Assembly: GCF_025154015.1 (NCBI RefSeq)
Contig: NZ_JAOAMV010000001.1
Span: 186,001 to 250,000 of the forward strand
Length of the DNA: 64,000 nt
Direction of reading: 5' to 3'
From: Tsuneonella litorea
GTDB lineage: Bacteria > Pseudomonadota > Alphaproteobacteria > Sphingomonadales > Sphingomonadaceae
In this document: in pieces, positions 26,863 to 35,263 of the stretch
Layout of the letters: every line of letters begins with the position of its first letter
How positions within the stretch are numbered: position 1 is the first letter of the stretch
Made by a program: the position numbers and the translations under genes
The notes under the pieces: generated by a model
The model's input: the letters and a program-made list of their open reading frames with translations, nothing else
What the model was told of the DNA's origin: nothing
Database searches by the model: none

Positions 26863-28682
26863 ACGCGGTGACGGACATTGAAAGCCGAATGGACGAACTC
26901 CACGCCAAGTATATCGAAGAGCGCAACAAGCGCCTGCGCAAGGACGGCGTCGAGCAATACGTAGAGATGGATCATCCTTTCATCGGCGACATCGAAGACC
27001 CTTATTGCGAACAACCGCTCGAGCGAGATGCCATCGTGGAGGACGTGGACGTCGTCGTGGTCGGGGGCGGGTTTTCCGGCCTGCTTCAGGCCGATGCGCT
27101 TTTAAAGCAGGGCGTGACGAATTTTCGCGTTATCGAGAAAGGCAGCAGCGTGGGCGGCACTTGGTACTGGAATCGGTATCCTGGATGCCGCTGCGACGTG
27201 GAGGCGTACAACTATCTGCCGCTGATCGAGGAACACGGGGAAATGCCGGCCGAGCGCTATTCGCGCGCACCCGACATCCTCGATCACGCGCGGCGCATCG
27301 CGAAACGAACTGGGATCGACGAGCGTACCCTGCTTCAGACCGGTGTATCCGGCGCGGAATGGGACGATAATCTCCAGCGCTGGATCGTTACGACCGATCG
27401 CGGGGATACTCTGCGCGCCAGGTTCATCAGCATGGCGGTCGGGGTGCTCAGCCGGCCCAAGTTGCCCGGGATCCCCGGTGCCAAAACTTTCAAGGGGCAC
27501 AGCTTCCACACTTCGCGCTGGGACTACGGCTACACCAAGGGAGACACCACCGGGGGCCTTGTCGGGCTGAAGGACAAGCGTGTTGCCATCATCGGCACCG
27601 GCGCAAGTGCGGTGCAGGCTATCCCCTACCTCGGCGAGTACTGCCAGCAATTATATGTGGTCCAGCGCACGCCCGCCGCGGTCGACGACCGCGAAAACGA
27701 GCCGACCGACCCGGAATGGTGGAACAGCCAGGAAGCCGGCTGGTGGGAAAAGCGAGCGCGCAATTTCGAGGGTTTCGTCAACTCGATCCCCCAGAAAGAG
27801 GACCTGGTGCAGGACGGCTGGACTCGCAACTGGGGCCGCATGACCGCGAAGATGTACGAGGGTAAGACACCCGAGGAAATGGCGCGCCTGCGCCAGATCG
27901 CCGATTACGAGAAGATGGAAACGATGCGCGCGCGGATCGATGAGCGGGTCGACGATCCCGCGACGGCCGAAGCGCTCAAGCCTTACTATAACTGGATGTG
28001 CAAGCGGCCGCTTTTCGTCGACGGCTATTTCGAGACCTATAATCGGCCCAACGTCCAGTTGATCGATACGCTGGGGAAGGGACTCGACCGGATTACCGAA
28101 ACGGGCATCGTCTACGACGGTAAGGAGTACGCCGTCGACTGCATTATCTACGCGAGCGGGTTTGAGGTGGCTTCCCCGCCAGACCGCACAGCAGGCTTTG
28201 ACATGAAAGGCGTCGGAAGCATCACCCTATCCGAGTACTGGAAGAACGGCCGCCGTTCGCTTCACGGAATGTTTGTCCACAAGTTTCCCAATATGGGCAT
28301 AATCAGCGGTTTGAAACAGGCCGGCATCACTTGGAATATCTGTTTCATGAACCGCAAGCAAGCCGAGCACTATGCCGCCTTGATCCGCCGCAACCTCGAC
28401 GCAGGCACCGACTTCGAGGTTACGAGCGAGGCCGAAGATCGCTGGCTCGAGGTGCTTAAGTCGAAAGCCATGGAAGACACGACATTCCTCCGCGAATGCA
28501 CACCTGGATACTACAATAACGAAGGGCGTAACGAGCGGGATTCGATTTGGCTCAGCAACTATGGCGGGGGCCCGTTCGAATACATGGATGTATTGCGGGA
28601 CTGGATCGAAGGCCCCGGGCCTTATGTGGACTTGAATCTGAAGCTGCACGTCGAAAGCTTGGCCGAAGCACCTTCTGCCTGA
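26859..28682 (+). CDS. Baeyer-Villiger-type flavin monooxygenase, long form, 607 aa
   Basis: A second type I Baeyer-Villiger monooxygenase, longer than the one at 956-2593. The extra ~60 N-terminal residues resemble the extended forms seen in cyclopentadecanone monooxygenase-like enzymes. Motifs are GGGFSG at 69-74, GGTWYWNRYPGCRCD, the family signature FKGHSFHTSRWDY, and GTGASA for the second nucleotide. The start overlaps the CoA-transferase stop as ATGA. Two divergent Baeyer-Villiger enzymes in one cluster suggest two oxidation steps, or broad ketone range. Substrate is unknown. Confidence 0.88.
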   Translation: MNAVTDIESRMDELHAKYIEERNKRLRKDGVEQYVEMDHPFIGDIEDPYCEQPLERDAIVEDVDVVVVGGGFSGLLQADALLKQGVTNFRVIEKGSSVGGTWYWNRYPGCRCDVEAYNYLPLIEEHGEMPAERYSRAPDILDHARRIAKRTGIDERTLLQTGVSGAEWDDNLQRWIVTTDRGDTLRARFISMAVGVLSRPKLPGIPGAKTFKGHSFHTSRWDYGYTKGDTTGGLVGLKDKRVAIIGTGASAVQAIPYLGEYCQQLYVVQRTPAAVDDRENEPTDPEWWNSQEAGWWEKRARNFEGFVNSIPQKEDLVQDGWTRNWGRMTAKMYEGKTPEEMARLRQIADYEKMETMRARIDERVDDPATAEALKPYYNWMCKRPLFVDGYFETYNRPNVQLIDTLGKGLDRITETGIVYDGKEYAVDCIIYASGFEVASPPDRTAGFDMKGVGSITLSEYWKNGRRSLHGMFVHKFPNMGIISGLKQAGITWNICFMNRKQAEHYAALIRRNLDAGTDFEVTSEAEDRWLEVLKSKAMEDTTFLRECTPGYYNNEGRNERDSIWLSNYGGGPFEYMDVLRDWIEGPGPYVDLNLKLHVESLAEAPSA

Positions 28683-28745
28683 TGCCTTGTTCGCGGGAAG
28701 AGGAGTCTGACCGGTGCCGCGCGCCGCAGTGATGGTGTTCGACCG

Positions 28746-29831
28746 ATGAGCAAAGAACACGCCGTCCAAGACGCCCAGGCTGCTTTTACCGGCACGGTCG
28801 AGCCAGTGGATGCCGACCGGCTCGACGAAGTCCGGCTCACGGCCTGGATGGAAGCGAACGTCGAAGGCTTTCGCGGGCCGCTCACGCAAGGCAAATTCAA
28901 AGGCGGGCAGTCCAATCCCACTTACAAGCTTTCAACGCCCTCAAGGAGCTACGTCCTGCGCCGCAAGCCCTTCGGCAAGCTGCTGCCGAGCGCGCACGCG
29001 GTCAATCGCGAGTTCAAGGTCCAGTCATGCCTTCACAAGGTCGGCTTTCCAGTCGCGCGGCAGTATGGCCTATGCACCGACGACGGCGTGATCGGTTCGT
29101 GGTTCTACGTTATGGATATGGTCGACGGGCGGACGAACTGGGACGGCGCAATGCCCGGCGCCTCGAGCGAAGAACGCCGCGCGGTCTACCGCACGATGAC
29201 CGATATCCTGGCGGCGCTCCACAACGTCGATCTCGCCGGGGCAGGGCTCGAAGATTACGGCAAACTCGGCAATTACTTCGGTCGTCAGGTCGACCGCTGG
29301 ACCAGGCAGTACCGGCTCTCGGAGACCGAGCACATGCCGGCGATGGAGAAGCTCATCGAATATCTTCCGGCGACGCTGCCCGAGCAAACCCGCACCAGTG
29401 TGGTCCACGGTGATTATCGGATCGACAACCTGATTTTTGCCCACGATCGCCCTAAGGTGCTCGCGGTGCTCGACTGGGAACTGTCGACGCTCGGCGATCC
29501 GCTGGCGGACTTCACTTATTTCTGCATGGCTTGGGTGACCGAGAACGGCGGACGATCGGGCGTCATGGACCTCAATCGAGCGGAACTCGGCATTCCGGAG
29601 CTCGACGAAGTGATCGAACTTTATTGCGCCGCGACCGGGCGCACCGACGTGCCCGACATGAACTGGTACTTCGCCTACAACCATTTCCGGCTGGCGGGCA
29701 TCCTGCAGGGCATCAAGAAGCGTGTGATCGACGGAACAGCCAGCTCGGCCCACGCCAAGGCGATGAGCGCGCGAGTCGAGCCACTGTCGCAGAGAGCGTG
29801 GAGCTTCGCCGAGAGGGCTGGCGTCAGGTGA
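28746..29831 (+). CDS. Aminoglycoside-phosphotransferase-fold kinase (ACAD10/11 N-terminal-like), 361 aa
   Basis: A protein-kinase-like-fold phosphotransferase with the catalytic loop VVHGDYRIDNLIF and the metal-binding VLDWELSTLGDPLADF. Relatives are the N-terminal kinase domain of ACAD10/11, which phosphorylates hydroxyacyl-CoA before elimination by an acyl-CoA dehydrogenase domain. Here no acyl-CoA dehydrogenase is present anywhere in the window, so the kinase stands alone. It follows the monooxygenase gene by 63 bp and is probably co-transcribed. Phosphorylation of a 4- or 3-hydroxyacyl-CoA from lactone opening is a reasonable inference. Confidence 0.8.
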   Translation: MSKEHAVQDAQAAFTGTVEPVDADRLDEVRLTAWMEANVEGFRGPLTQGKFKGGQSNPTYKLSTPSRSYVLRRKPFGKLLPSAHAVNREFKVQSCLHKVGFPVARQYGLCTDDGVIGSWFYVMDMVDGRTNWDGAMPGASSEERRAVYRTMTDILAALHNVDLAGAGLEDYGKLGNYFGRQVDRWTRQYRLSETEHMPAMEKLIEYLPATLPEQTRTSVVHGDYRIDNLIFAHDRPKVLAVLDWELSTLGDPLADFTYFCMAWVTENGGRSGVMDLNRAELGIPELDEVIELYCAATGRTDVPDMNWYFAYNHFRLAGILQGIKKRVIDGTASSAHAKAMSARVEPLSQRAWSFAERAGVR

Positions 29832-29901
29832 CACACCGGCGACGAATGAGGTTACGGGACGCTATCAATACAGGCTGTCGGCACGCCGCCGACTGGTCGC
29901 T

Positions 29902-30171
29902 GTGACTGTCCCAACGCGGAAAATGAAACCAAATATGTCAATCCAAATGGCAACACCCCCGAGCCCGACCAGTCTTTCAAGCGAGTCTCCGTGTACGAAA
30001 GGATGCTACCTCGGCCGTGCTCGACGCTGGTGCACTTCCTGCGGAAGGTCGGCCTCCGAGATTGGTCGCTGGGCAGATATGAGCGACGCCGAACGACAAT
30101 CGGTAAACAGCAAACTTTCGGCCCGCCTTGCCTTGATGAAGAACTCCAGTGGGCGATCGCAGAAGCACTAA
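29902..30171 (+). CDS. DUF1289 family protein, 89 aa
   Basis: A small cysteine-containing protein of the DUF1289 family. The conserved core is SPCTKGCYLGRARRWCTSCGR followed closely by SEIGRWADMSDAERQSV, which matches the family spacing of Cys residues and the EI-W-MSDAER tail. The start is uncertain: a GTG at 29902 gives 89 residues, and ATGs at 29923 and 29938 are alternatives. The family function is not established. It lies between the kinase and the transporter on the same strand. Confidence 0.7.
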   Translation: MTVPTRKMKPNMSIQMATPPSPTSLSSESPCTKGCYLGRARRWCTSCGRSASEIGRWADMSDAERQSVNSKLSARLALMKNSSGRSQKH

Positions 30172-30338
30172 CATCTCAGAGATTTTTGAGGGTAGCGGCT
30201 TCCGCGCGCTCCATCAGGTGGGTCGATTCATGGGCAACACTTCTCCGGCCCATCACCGGGCGCAGGTCGATCAGCGATTGGTAGGGATTGGCAAGACGGT
30301 GTCCTGGGATTCCGTACGCGAACGATGAAGAGAGCTCG

Positions 30339-31592
30339 ATGAGTCTGACGATCCATCCCGAGATGCGCCGAAATCTCCGCCTTCTGGGGGCTGCGGCTCT
30401 TGGTCTCTCGGTGGGCATGCTTTCAGGACTGTTCTATAGCATGGGCACCCTCATGCCCGCGTGGGAGGCCGAGTTCGGCTGGAGCCGGGGGGACATGTCG
30501 TTGTCGCTCACGTTCGCGACGCTTGCGATGTTCGTCTGCGGGACTTTTGGCGGAAGGCTCGGCGACCGCTACGGCGCAGCGCGCGTTGGGGCGTCGAGCC
30601 TACTGACCTACGGGCTGTTGTTCGCGCTGTTTCCCTACGTTCTGAGCGACGTAACACATCTCTGGATCGGGTATGTGGTCCTCGCGATAATTGGGGTGCC
30701 GTCGACCGCTATCATCATGATTAGACCGATAACCTCTGCTTTCGACGCGAGGCGGGGGCTGGCGATGGGCATTGCGATGACAGGCGCCGGAGTTGCGGGT
30801 TTCTGGATCCCGCAGTACGTCGCCTACATCATCGAAATCCGCGACTGGCGTACCGCGATGTCCGCCTTAGGGGCCTTGGCTTGCCTTGCCGCACCGCTCA
30901 TTTGGCTTGGGTTCCGCAATCAGGACGCGGTACATCGCGCAGCAGATCGATCGGCCGAGCAAGGGGTCGAATTTGCGGTAGCAGTCAGGACGCTCCGGTT
31001 CTGGATTCTATCGATAATGGCGATCGCAATGTCACTCGGCGTTGGCGGTCTGGTAGTTCATTTCGTTCCGCTGTTCACTGACTTGGGGGCGGAGACTTTA
31101 CGTGCCGCTCAGATTGCGTCTCTCTTGGGCCTCGCCAGCGTAGCAGGCCGGATCGCGGTGGGGATGCTCCTGGATCGCTATCCGGCGCAATTTGTGACCA
31201 CGGCGACATTGCTGATGGCGGCCGCGGGGGCCATGTTGCTTTACAGCTTCGGTCTTACGCTGGCCCCGCTGTCCGTCATGATGCTCGGGCTTGCGGCAGG
31301 GGCAGAAGTTGATCTGATCGCCTATCTTTGCTCGCGCCACTTCGGAACGCGGGCCTACGGCGCGATCTATGGGTGGCAGTACAGCATTTTCGTGCTCGGA
31401 TACGGCCTTAGTCCATTCTTGGTGGGACTGTCTCGCGACGCATTCGGAAACTACGATTCCGCACTCATTGGAAGCATGCTTGCGGTGGGCACTGCAGGGC
31501 TCCTTGCCATATTTCTCAAGCTTCCGAAGCCGGCGCCTGTGGCCGTCGCATTGACAAACGAAATTTCCGCACAATCTCGATATACAGGGTGA
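30339..31592 (+). CDS. MFS transporter, 417 aa
   Basis: A major facilitator superfamily permease of about 12 membrane segments, most like the monocarboxylate/oxalate-formate antiporter type. The N-terminus starts a first helix at about residue 13. The loop 2-3 signature appears as GGRLGDRYGAARVG. ATG 30339 is preceded by GAAGAGAG. As the last gene on this side of the catabolic cluster, it probably imports the organic acid or ketone substrate, or exports an intermediate, across the inner membrane. Substrate cannot be assigned. Confidence 0.88.
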   Translation: MSLTIHPEMRRNLRLLGAAALGLSVGMLSGLFYSMGTLMPAWEAEFGWSRGDMSLSLTFATLAMFVCGTFGGRLGDRYGAARVGASSLLTYGLLFALFPYVLSDVTHLWIGYVVLAIIGVPSTAIIMIRPITSAFDARRGLAMGIAMTGAGVAGFWIPQYVAYIIEIRDWRTAMSALGALACLAAPLIWLGFRNQDAVHRAADRSAEQGVEFAVAVRTLRFWILSIMAIAMSLGVGGLVVHFVPLFTDLGAETLRAAQIASLLGLASVAGRIAVGMLLDRYPAQFVTTATLLMAAAGAMLLYSFGLTLAPLSVMMLGLAAGAEVDLIAYLCSRHFGTRAYGAIYGWQYSIFVLGYGLSPFLVGLSRDAFGNYDSALIGSMLAVGTAGLLAIFLKLPKPAPVAVALTNEISAQSRYTG

Positions 31593-31918
31593 TCGTCAGG
31601 TCCGAAGGCGGCCACCATCATTTCATCTGACGCTTCGGTTTGCAGACCGGTCGCCAGGGCCGAGACCCGTAATCGACCGTCGATCTAGATAGTTCGCTGG
31701 AGCCGGTGCTAGTTGGGGCCTTACGAAGGACTTGCATCTTTGGACCTCGACGGTTGGTCGGTCCTGCGACCGGATATTGAGCCAGGACTAAAAGCGAGAC
31801 GCAAAATGGCAGTCTCTTGACCGGTATTCACGCCTCGAGCGTTAGGATTGCGCGGATGGGGGACGCGTCTCGAGGCGCCGCCGTCCCGCGCACGGTTAGG
31901 ATCGCAACTGATTTTATG
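31593..31918. other. Intergenic stretch without a recognisable gene
   Basis: This gap of 326 bases lies between the transporter and the truncated restriction-modification gene. I see no credible coding frame, tRNA, or strong terminator. It marks the boundary between the catabolic cluster and the mosaic accessory region. Confidence 0.5.
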
Positions 31919-32786
31919 TTAAGCCGCCGCCTCTGATTGCGGTCGCTCGGAGGCTCGCATGGCCTCAGTGATCGCCACGGTATCTACGCTCACCCGCACT
32001 ACCTTGGCGAGTAGCTCGATCATGCTCTCTTTGTAATCCGCGAAACGGTAGGTGTTGAACTTCTCGCGGATGGTCGCATCGCGAGGGGTCTTCTCCTTGT
32101 GCTGGTCGAGCACCCAGTCGATTGCACTGCGGTTGCCGAGGCGATAATTCCACGCCTCGCGCGGGATGCCGGTGATCTGCGTGTCGGCATCGACCACCAC
32201 CAGCCCCTTGTCGGGATGCGACTTGAGCACCGGCTTGGGATGCGAGCCTTCTGCGCGCTTGGGATCGGGCGTGTCGATCCGCTCGACCGGCCACGGTGCC
32301 ACTTCCTCGTAGCCGATGTGCAGCGCCATCAGCGCCTCGCCCCACGCGGCCCACTGCGCGAAGTCGGGATAGAATGGGATGCGCGGGAACTCGCGCTTGA
32401 GGTTCAGCGCATACTTCTCGCGATAGACCGGGTCGTGAAGCACGGCATAGCAGTAGGCAAAGATCGCATCCTTGGTGACGCCCTTCTTTCCGTACTCAGC
32501 GGTGAACTTGTTGAGCCCCCAGTCAGTAACGTTATCGGTTGCCTCGTCGCCAGGAAAGACCATCCGCGGGACCGCCTTATGTCCATCTGATGTTGAGCCG
32601 AAATGAAAGTCGATGGGCAGATCGCTCGCGAACGGCGTCCAGTCCGCTCGCGATGATGTATCTGGAAAGGTTATTGCTCGATTTGCTTGCCTTTTCGGAA
32701 AAAATTGAAAATTAGACGCAGGCTCGTCAATCAGGAGCGCTGACCTATAAATTCTTCGTTCAGCAAAAGGCCTATAATTTACGGTC
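31919..32786 (-). pseudogene. C-terminal fragment of the type ISP-like restriction-modification gene, cut off by the transposon
   Basis: This is the 3' part of the gene whose 5' part is at 35287-37517. Joining 35294 directly to 32786 (one target duplication kept) continues in frame: GAA TTT TCG ACC GTA AAT TAT AGG reads E-F-S-T-V-N-Y-R, followed by PFAERRIYR, close to the YRPFDxRWxYY motif of type ISP enzymes. The downstream part, including WAAWGEALMALHIGYE and LDQHKEKTPRDATI, is the DNA-specificity region. An internal ATG at 32563 could still start a 214-residue fragment, but no promoter is evident. Without the methyltransferase part it should not act alone. Confidence 0.88.
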
Positions 32787-32794
32787 GAAAATTC
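32787..32794 (+). repeat. 8-bp target-site duplication, left copy
   Basis: GAAAATTC immediately outside the left inverted repeat; identical to 35287-35294. It is AT-rich and palindromic, and 8 bp is the size expected for IS1595-family insertion. Confidence 0.9.
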
Positions 32795-32817
32795 GGCAAT
32801 TATATACTTTACTTAGC
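32795..32817 (+). repeat. Left terminal inverted repeat of the transposon
   Basis: It starts GGCAATTATATACTTT and ends ACTTAGC. It is the exact reverse complement of 35264-35286 over 23 bases. Confidence 0.93.
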
Positions 32818-32834
32818 GCCGAGAGATTCGCTAC

Positions 32835-33017
32835 ATGGATACCGACAGGCCGGCACTTGCTGAGATAGAGATTACCCCCCTGATGGTTCAGAGGGGCGCA
32901 GAGGCTTTAGCAGACTCTCACGAGACCTCTTTAGCCTATCAGGCCAAGTCGGTTTTTGAAGCGATGCTAGCGGTTTCGCCTCTGGTTGCGCGTAGCGCGC
33001 CAGAGCATTGCGAGTGA
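32835..33017 (+). CDS. Possible small passenger protein, 60 aa
   Basis: A 60-residue frame starting 18 bp inside the left inverted repeat. Its sequence IEITPLMVQRGAEALAD...SVFEAMLAVSP resembles the short 'ITPEMIEAG...IFRAML' proteins common in phages and mobile DNA. Against it, 146 bp overlap antisense the 3' end of the HEPN-like gene (32872-33507). Either both are real, or this one is a chance frame. No function can be assigned. Confidence 0.35.
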   Translation: MDTDRPALAEIEITPLMVQRGAEALADSHETSLAYQAKSVFEAMLAVSPLVARSAPEHCE

Positions 33018-33507
33018 CTACGCGCGCTATCGCTTGACCATACTGTTCTAGCGCGAAGCAGTGCCGGGTGAACGCGGCTAGGTCCGCCATCGTCAGCTCA
33101 TGTTTGATGTAGGAATAGCCACCTTTCACATCGAGACCGAAGAGTATCGCCCGATAGTCGCCATGGTCGGCATCTTTCCCGACGCCGCGCGTTTGATGGA
33201 CGTAGAAGTTTCGATACGATCGCAAGCGATCTAAGCCCTCGGCAAAGTGCTCCACATGATCGGCGCGCTCATGCGCGAGATCGTTTTCAATGCTCTTTAT
33301 GAACTGACAGACGGTGCGGATGGCATCTACGAGAGACGCGTTGCCAAGCTGATAGATCGCTATGGTTGAGCCGACGCCCCCGGCTGAAAGTGATGTGAGG
33401 ATTTCCCTCGCCGCCTCTTCGGCGTTGTTCCAGGCCACAATGGCGCGGGTGTATGCTACACAGAAGGCGGCATAGTCGTTTTCGTAAAGAGGCTCTTCCA
33501 TGGCCAA
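32872..33507 (-). CDS. Hypothetical HEPN-like passenger protein of the transposon, 211 aa
   Basis: Mostly helical protein with R99-N-F-Y-V-H104, the RNxxxH arrangement typical of HEPN ribonuclease or nucleotide-transfer domains, set between predicted helices (residues 80-110). The rest is not recognised, and the C-terminal 40 residues are Pro/Lys/Arg-rich. The start is probably TTG 33507, with AGGA 7 bases upstream; ATG 33501 is the alternative. It is head-to-head with a 49-residue gene whose start overlaps this one. A toxin role is conceivable but rests only on the short motif. Confidence 0.6.
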   Translation of the reverse strand: MAMEEPLYENDYAAFCVAYTRAIVAWNNAEEAAREILTSLSAGGVGSTIAIYQLGNASLVDAIRTVCQFIKSIENDLAHERADHVEHFAEGLDRLRSYRNFYVHQTRGVGKDADHGDYRAILFGLDVKGGYSYIKHELTMADLAAFTRHCFALEQYGQAIARVVTRNALARYAQPEAKPLASLQKPTWPDRLKRSRESLLKPLRPSEPSGG

Positions 33508-33649
33508 GTCCGATCCTGAAACCTATTCCGATGAGGAAACCAAAGCGCGGGCCGAGGCCGCGCTAAAGCGGATGCTGGCAACGCCGCACAAGCCGCACGA
33601 GAAGCTCAAGAAGGGGGCTAAGCCCGCTTCGCGTCGGGCCAAAGGCTGA
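33500..33649 (+). CDS. Small charged passenger protein, 49 aa
   Basis: A 49-residue protein (MAKSDPETYSDEETKARAEAA and so on). It has an acidic N-terminus containing YSDEETKARAEAALKRML, then a basic tail rich in Lys, Pro and His. Similar YSxEETxxRxEAALxRML proteins recur in alphaproteobacterial mobile DNA. AGAGG lies 7 bases before the ATG. Its start overlaps the divergent HEPN-like gene by 8 bp, and its end overlaps the convergent gene at 33618 by 32 bp. It could be a regulator or antidote for the HEPN-like protein; that is speculation from the arrangement. Confidence 0.5.
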   Translation: MAKSDPETYSDEETKARAEAALKRMLATPHKPHEKLKKGAKPASRRAKG

Positions 33650-33926
33650 AAAGGTCGGCGTCCCGCACTGTGCCGATAACGCGCGCTGATTTGTAGTCAG
33701 TCATCGCCAGCAAGGCGACGTCAGTATTCGTATCTATGGCGTCCGATATCAGTGCTGCAATGTCGCCAATGGCAACCTCGGAGCGAAACAGGATGAACGA
33801 GGTGGGTTCGACCCACCATTTCCCTCCCGTTGTGCAGTCGGAAATCGTCGATTTGAGCGCGTCATAGCGGCGCTGCCAAGAGCCGTTTTTCTCGAGCCGG
33901 AACGTCAACCAATACAAGTCTGCCAT
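33618..33926 (-). CDS. Hypothetical passenger protein, 102 aa
   Basis: Begins MADLYWLTFRLEKNGSWQRRYDAL and continues with TTGGKWWVEPTSFILF. A beta-strand/helix alternation suggests a small ferredoxin-like fold of the kind seen in Cas2/VapD-type or SinR-like small proteins, but no catalytic residues can be confirmed. ATG 33926 follows GGGAGGATG; longer frames upstream lack support. It lies between the HEPN-like and zinc-ribbon genes on the same strand as the transposase. Confidence 0.55.
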   Translation of the reverse strand: MADLYWLTFRLEKNGSWQRRYDALKSTISDCTTGGKWWVEPTSFILFRSEVAIGDIAALISDAIDTNTDVALLAMTDYKSARVIGTVRDADLFSLWPDAKRA

Positions 33927-33979
33927 GCCACATCCTCCCGATGGAGCCGGAAATGCGTATCGAGCGAACCCTGATCGAC

Positions 33980-34195
33980 CTATCCCGGCTTGAAGCCCTT
34001 GACCTTGCTGAACCGCTTGACGAGTTCCGCCTTCGCAAGCTCCACAGCGCCGGATTTGTAATCGCCCCAAGTGATGAGGGGTTGCCCGCATCCGTCGCAA
34101 GTAATCCAAGCGTCGTCGGGTGCGTCGTCGGGCACCGAGAAGGCGGTGCTACCGCACTTATTGCACTCACCTTCGATGGTAAGAAGATCGACCAT
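33980..34195 (-). CDS. Zinc-ribbon passenger protein, 71 aa
   Basis: A short protein with two CxxC pairs, CNKCGS and CDGCGQ, separated by 17 residues, which should bind one zinc. The C-terminal half is a basic helix (ELAKAELVKRF). GAGGGG lies a few bases before the ATG. Zinc ribbons of this type often bind nucleic acid, though the role here is unknown. It is encoded between the 102-residue gene and the transposase, all on the minus strand. Confidence 0.6.
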   Translation of the reverse strand: MVDLLTIEGECNKCGSTAFSVPDDAPDDAWITCDGCGQPLITWGDYKSGAVELAKAELVKRFSKVKGFKPG

Positions 34196-34308
34196 TTCGA
34201 AATCCCCTCAACAAGTGCGGAAAGACTAGAACCGACTGCGCCAGAGTCGAGTCTTACCGTGTCCAGCGCTTGCGGCGCTGGCCAATGTGACGAGGTATCT
34301 CTGCCAGC

Positions 34309-35223
34309 TTAGGCGGCGAGTCTATCAGTCCGCCGATAGGTGAGGCGGCGTCCGATGCCACCGCGCAGGATTTCATTGGCGCGCTCCGCATCGGTAAGTT
34401 CGCGGGTGTTGTAGCGCAGATCGAACTCGGCGCAGTAGCGGCCAAGGTGCGCCTCGCTCATGTGGTGATAGGTGCCGATCACGCCGCGCTTGAAGATCGA
34501 GAAGAAGTTCTCGGCGGTGTTGCTGTGCTTGAAGCCGCCGTAGGTGACATACTCGGCGGCGCTGTGGTTCACCGTGTAGTGCTTGTGCATCTCGCGGCCA
34601 ACGGCGGTGTAAACGGGGCTTTCGTCCGTCATCAGGTGGGCCGAGCGGTCCACATTGACGACGATAAGCGAGCGGACGTTGCCAGCGTTGACGTTGGCGA
34701 CATGGAACGAACGGGCAATGCCCTCGCGCTCGACAAGGGCGACAACGGCTTTCTTCTTGGCGGGCTTGCGAGTGGCGCGGTTCTTGGCCTTGCCGCCGAC
34801 ATAGGTTTCATCGGCTTCGACAACGCCGCTCTTGCCGCCCATCGGGCCGGTGGGGGCCGCACCGTCCATAGCCTCACGGATACGGTGGCAGAGGAACCAC
34901 GCCGACTTGTAGGTGACACCGAGCATACGGGCCATCTGCGAGGCGCTCATGCCCTTCTTGGAAGCGGCCATGATGTGGGTCGCGAGCAGCCACTTGTGGA
35001 GCGGAATGTGCGAACGCTCCATGACGGTGCCAGTGCGAACGGTGAACTTGTCACGGCAGTCATTGCAGAGGAACATACCGGCCTGGGTCTTGCCGCCCAT
35101 CTTGCGGACAGCAAGCGAACCACAGTGAGGGCATACCGGCTCGCCGTTCCAACGCTGCGCTTCGATGTGCGCGGTGGCCTTGGCTTCGTCGTGGAAGATG
35201 GGGTTGCAGATATCGGTAATCAT
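34309..35223 (-). CDS. IS1595-family (ISXO2-like) transposase, 304 aa
   Basis: Catalyses movement of the surrounding element. An N-terminal zinc ribbon has C31, C34, C53 and C56 (CPHCG, CNDC). A helix-turn-helix follows (MSASQMARMLGVTYKSAWFL). The ISXO2-like catalytic domain carries D138 (VVEADETYVGG), D200 (LMTDES) and the N235/E238 region (SNTAENFFSIFKRG). AAGGAA 8 bases before ATG 35223 supports that start over an ATG at 35259. The gene is intact, so the element may still be mobile. Confidence 0.93.
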   Translation of the reverse strand: MITDICNPIFHDEAKATAHIEAQRWNGEPVCPHCGSLAVRKMGGKTQAGMFLCNDCRDKFTVRTGTVMERSHIPLHKWLLATHIMAASKKGMSASQMARMLGVTYKSAWFLCHRIREAMDGAAPTGPMGGKSGVVEADETYVGGKAKNRATRKPAKKKAVVALVEREGIARSFHVANVNAGNVRSLIVVNVDRSAHLMTDESPVYTAVGREMHKHYTVNHSAAEYVTYGGFKHSNTAENFFSIFKRGVIGTYHHMSEAHLGRYCAEFDLRYNTRELTDAERANEILRGGIGRRLTYRRTDRLAA

Positions 35224-35263
35224 GGCGGCGTTCCTTCTAGGAACCGTATGCCCGATCACCCCT

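Noticed and set aside
30176-30418. A minus-strand frame containing LANPYQSLIDLRPVMGRR
   Set aside because: It reads antisense across the transporter start, has no ribosome-binding site, and no family could be recognised; kept only as a weak possibility of a gene remnant.
33941-34312. A 123-codon plus-strand frame inside the transposon
   Set aside because: Fully antisense to the zinc-ribbon gene, which has CxxC pairs and a good ribosome-binding site.
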